In this document: positions 30,338 to 30,832 of the stretch, piece by piece
Layout: each line of letters opens with the position of its first letter
How positions within the stretch are numbered: position 1 is the first letter of the stretch
Assembly (NCBI GenBank): GCA_946006895.1
Contig: CAMFZO010000003.1
Span: 1 to 30,832 of the forward strand
DNA length: 30,832 nucleotides
From: an uncultured Clostridia bacterium
GTDB taxonomy: Bacteria; Bacillota; Clostridia; Oscillospirales; Oscillospiraceae
Direction of reading: 5' to 3'
The notes under the pieces: generated by a model
Seen by the model: the letters and a program-made list of their open reading frames with translations, nothing else
What the model was told of the DNA's origin: nothing
The model's database searches: none
Translations under genes and position numbers: made by a program

Positions 30338-30347
30338 CCCATAGATG
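30315..30347. promoter_or_regulatory. Inverted-repeat operator in the divergent promoter region
   Basis: Arms CATCTATGG (30315-30323) and CCATAGATG (30339-30347) are perfect complements with 15 bases between. One arm lies in the spacer and the other just upstream of the -35 box of the minus-strand promoter. The XRE regulator encoded beside it is the obvious candidate ligand. Confidence 0.65.
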
Positions 30348-30348
30348 C

Positions 30349-30377
30349 TTATAATTTAATCTAAAAGTTCATATAAT
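30349..30377 (+). promoter_or_regulatory. Possible promoter of the XRE regulator
   Basis: TATAAT at 30372-30377 with a weak TTATAA at 30349-30354, 17 bases apart. An alternative TATAAT lies at 30350-30355. The operator arm ends two bases before the proposed -35 box. Confidence 0.4.
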
Positions 30378-30408
30378 TATCCCAAAGTTTAATATGCGGG
30401 GTGAAAAT

Positions 30409-30832
30409 ATGAGCGAAGCCGATTTGAATGGCATTGGTAAGCGTATCCAAAGTCGCAGAAAACAGCTTAAGCTTACCCAAGAGCAGCTTGCGGAAATGAT
30501 GAATGTATCCATTCAAATGGTATCAAATCTTGAAAGAGGAAATAAAGCAATCCGCATTGATAATCTTATCAATTTGAGTCAGATTTTGGATGTCAGCACC
30601 GACTACATTCTGACAGGAAAAGCAACAGCAGATGATAATGAAGCATTGACTTCCCGCATCGCTCAACTTTCGCCCAAAGACAGAAAAATGATTGAAATGA
30701 TGGTAAAGGATCGAGATGAAACTTATCAGGAAACGCTGAATTTTGTAAATGACAATGAGAGTTATTTGCAGATTTGCAAAGAAAGTGAATACTTTGATTG
30801 TATGGATGTATCCCGCGTTTATCGTTTATTGA
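30409..30832 (+). CDS. XRE-family transcriptional regulator (partial at right edge)
   Basis: The frame opens at ATG 30409, preceded by GGGGTG, and stays open to the last base, so the gene continues beyond the window; 141 residues are visible. The HTH_3/XRE domain occupies about residues 8-68: IGKRIQSRRKQLKLTQEQLA, VSIQMVSNLERGNKAIRIDNL, LSQILDVSTDYILTG. The recognition helix lies at SIQMVSNLERG. A helical C-terminal part begins with LTSRIAQLSPKDRKMIEMMV, a linker frequently seen in SinR/Xre-like regulators. AT-rich codons (AAA, GAA, ATT) contrast with the GC-rich housekeeping genes. It is divergent from the membrane protein gene and probably controls it and itself through the inverted repeat between them. 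Confidence 0.9.
   Translation, partial: MSEADLNGIGKRIQSRRKQLKLTQEQLAEMMNVSIQMVSNLERGNKAIRIDNLINLSQILDVSTDYILTGKATADDNEALTSRIAQLSPKDRKMIEMMVKDRDETYQETLNFVNDNESYLQICKESEYFDCMDVSRVYRLL

Overview
The window is a chromosomal segment of a spore-forming anaerobic Clostridia, most likely an Oscillospiraceae-type gut Firmicute (inference). Pointers are SpoIIE, a SipL-like DUF3794+LysM protein behind a sigma-E-like promoter, RemA, a PrpC/PrkC (PASTA kinase) pair, an iron-sulfur L-serine dehydratase, DUF3343 and DUF5685 proteins, Shine-Dalgarno AGGAGG sites and a GC-rich coding style. No rRNA, tRNA, CRISPR array or intact transposase was seen.

Layout. 1-1041: C-terminal part of spoIIE, running in from the left. 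1184-3672: an XRE/TPR regulator and an MFS transporter, each preceded by a perfect palindrome. 3747-6294, minus strand: a 50-aa ribbon-helix-helix-like protein, L-serine dehydratase and ychF. 6400-7836: prolyl-tRNA synthetase. 7837-8693: a long gene-free stretch packed with short hairpin repeats. 8694-10051: a DUF3343 Se/S carrier-like protein coupled to a class V aminotransferase/cysteine desulfurase. 10133-14086: cdaA, cdaR (YbbR), an RseC-like protein, a DUF5685 protein and a Cys-tailed J-domain protein, all overlapping or abutting. 14103-26059: the conserved Firmicutes housekeeping row yicC-remA-gmk-rpoZ-priA-def-fmt-rsmB-rlmN-prpC-prkC-rsgA, mostly with ATGA-type overlaps. 26149-27867: a 49-aa membrane peptide and the SipL-like spore protein. 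27940-28584: a CIRCE operator and an Hsp20 gene. 28585-30832: AT-richer, less conserved DNA with a hairpin repeat, a possible MITE, a small lipoprotein, a membrane-anchored protein of unknown function and a divergent XRE regulator that runs off the right edge.

How they work together. The central block combines c-di-AMP synthesis and its regulator, transcription (omega), nucleotide supply (Gmk), replication restart (PriA), N-terminal formylation/deformylation (Fmt, Def), rRNA methylation (RsmB, RlmN), ribosome assembly (RsgA) and muropeptide-responsive signalling (PrkC/PrpC). Tight gene spacing suggests few long transcripts. The most unusual elements are the four-copy hairpin family with paired changes in its stems, the 158-bp MITE-like structure, two unlisted small proteins, the palindrome-flanked regulator/transporter pair and the palindromic operator in the right-hand divergent promoter.
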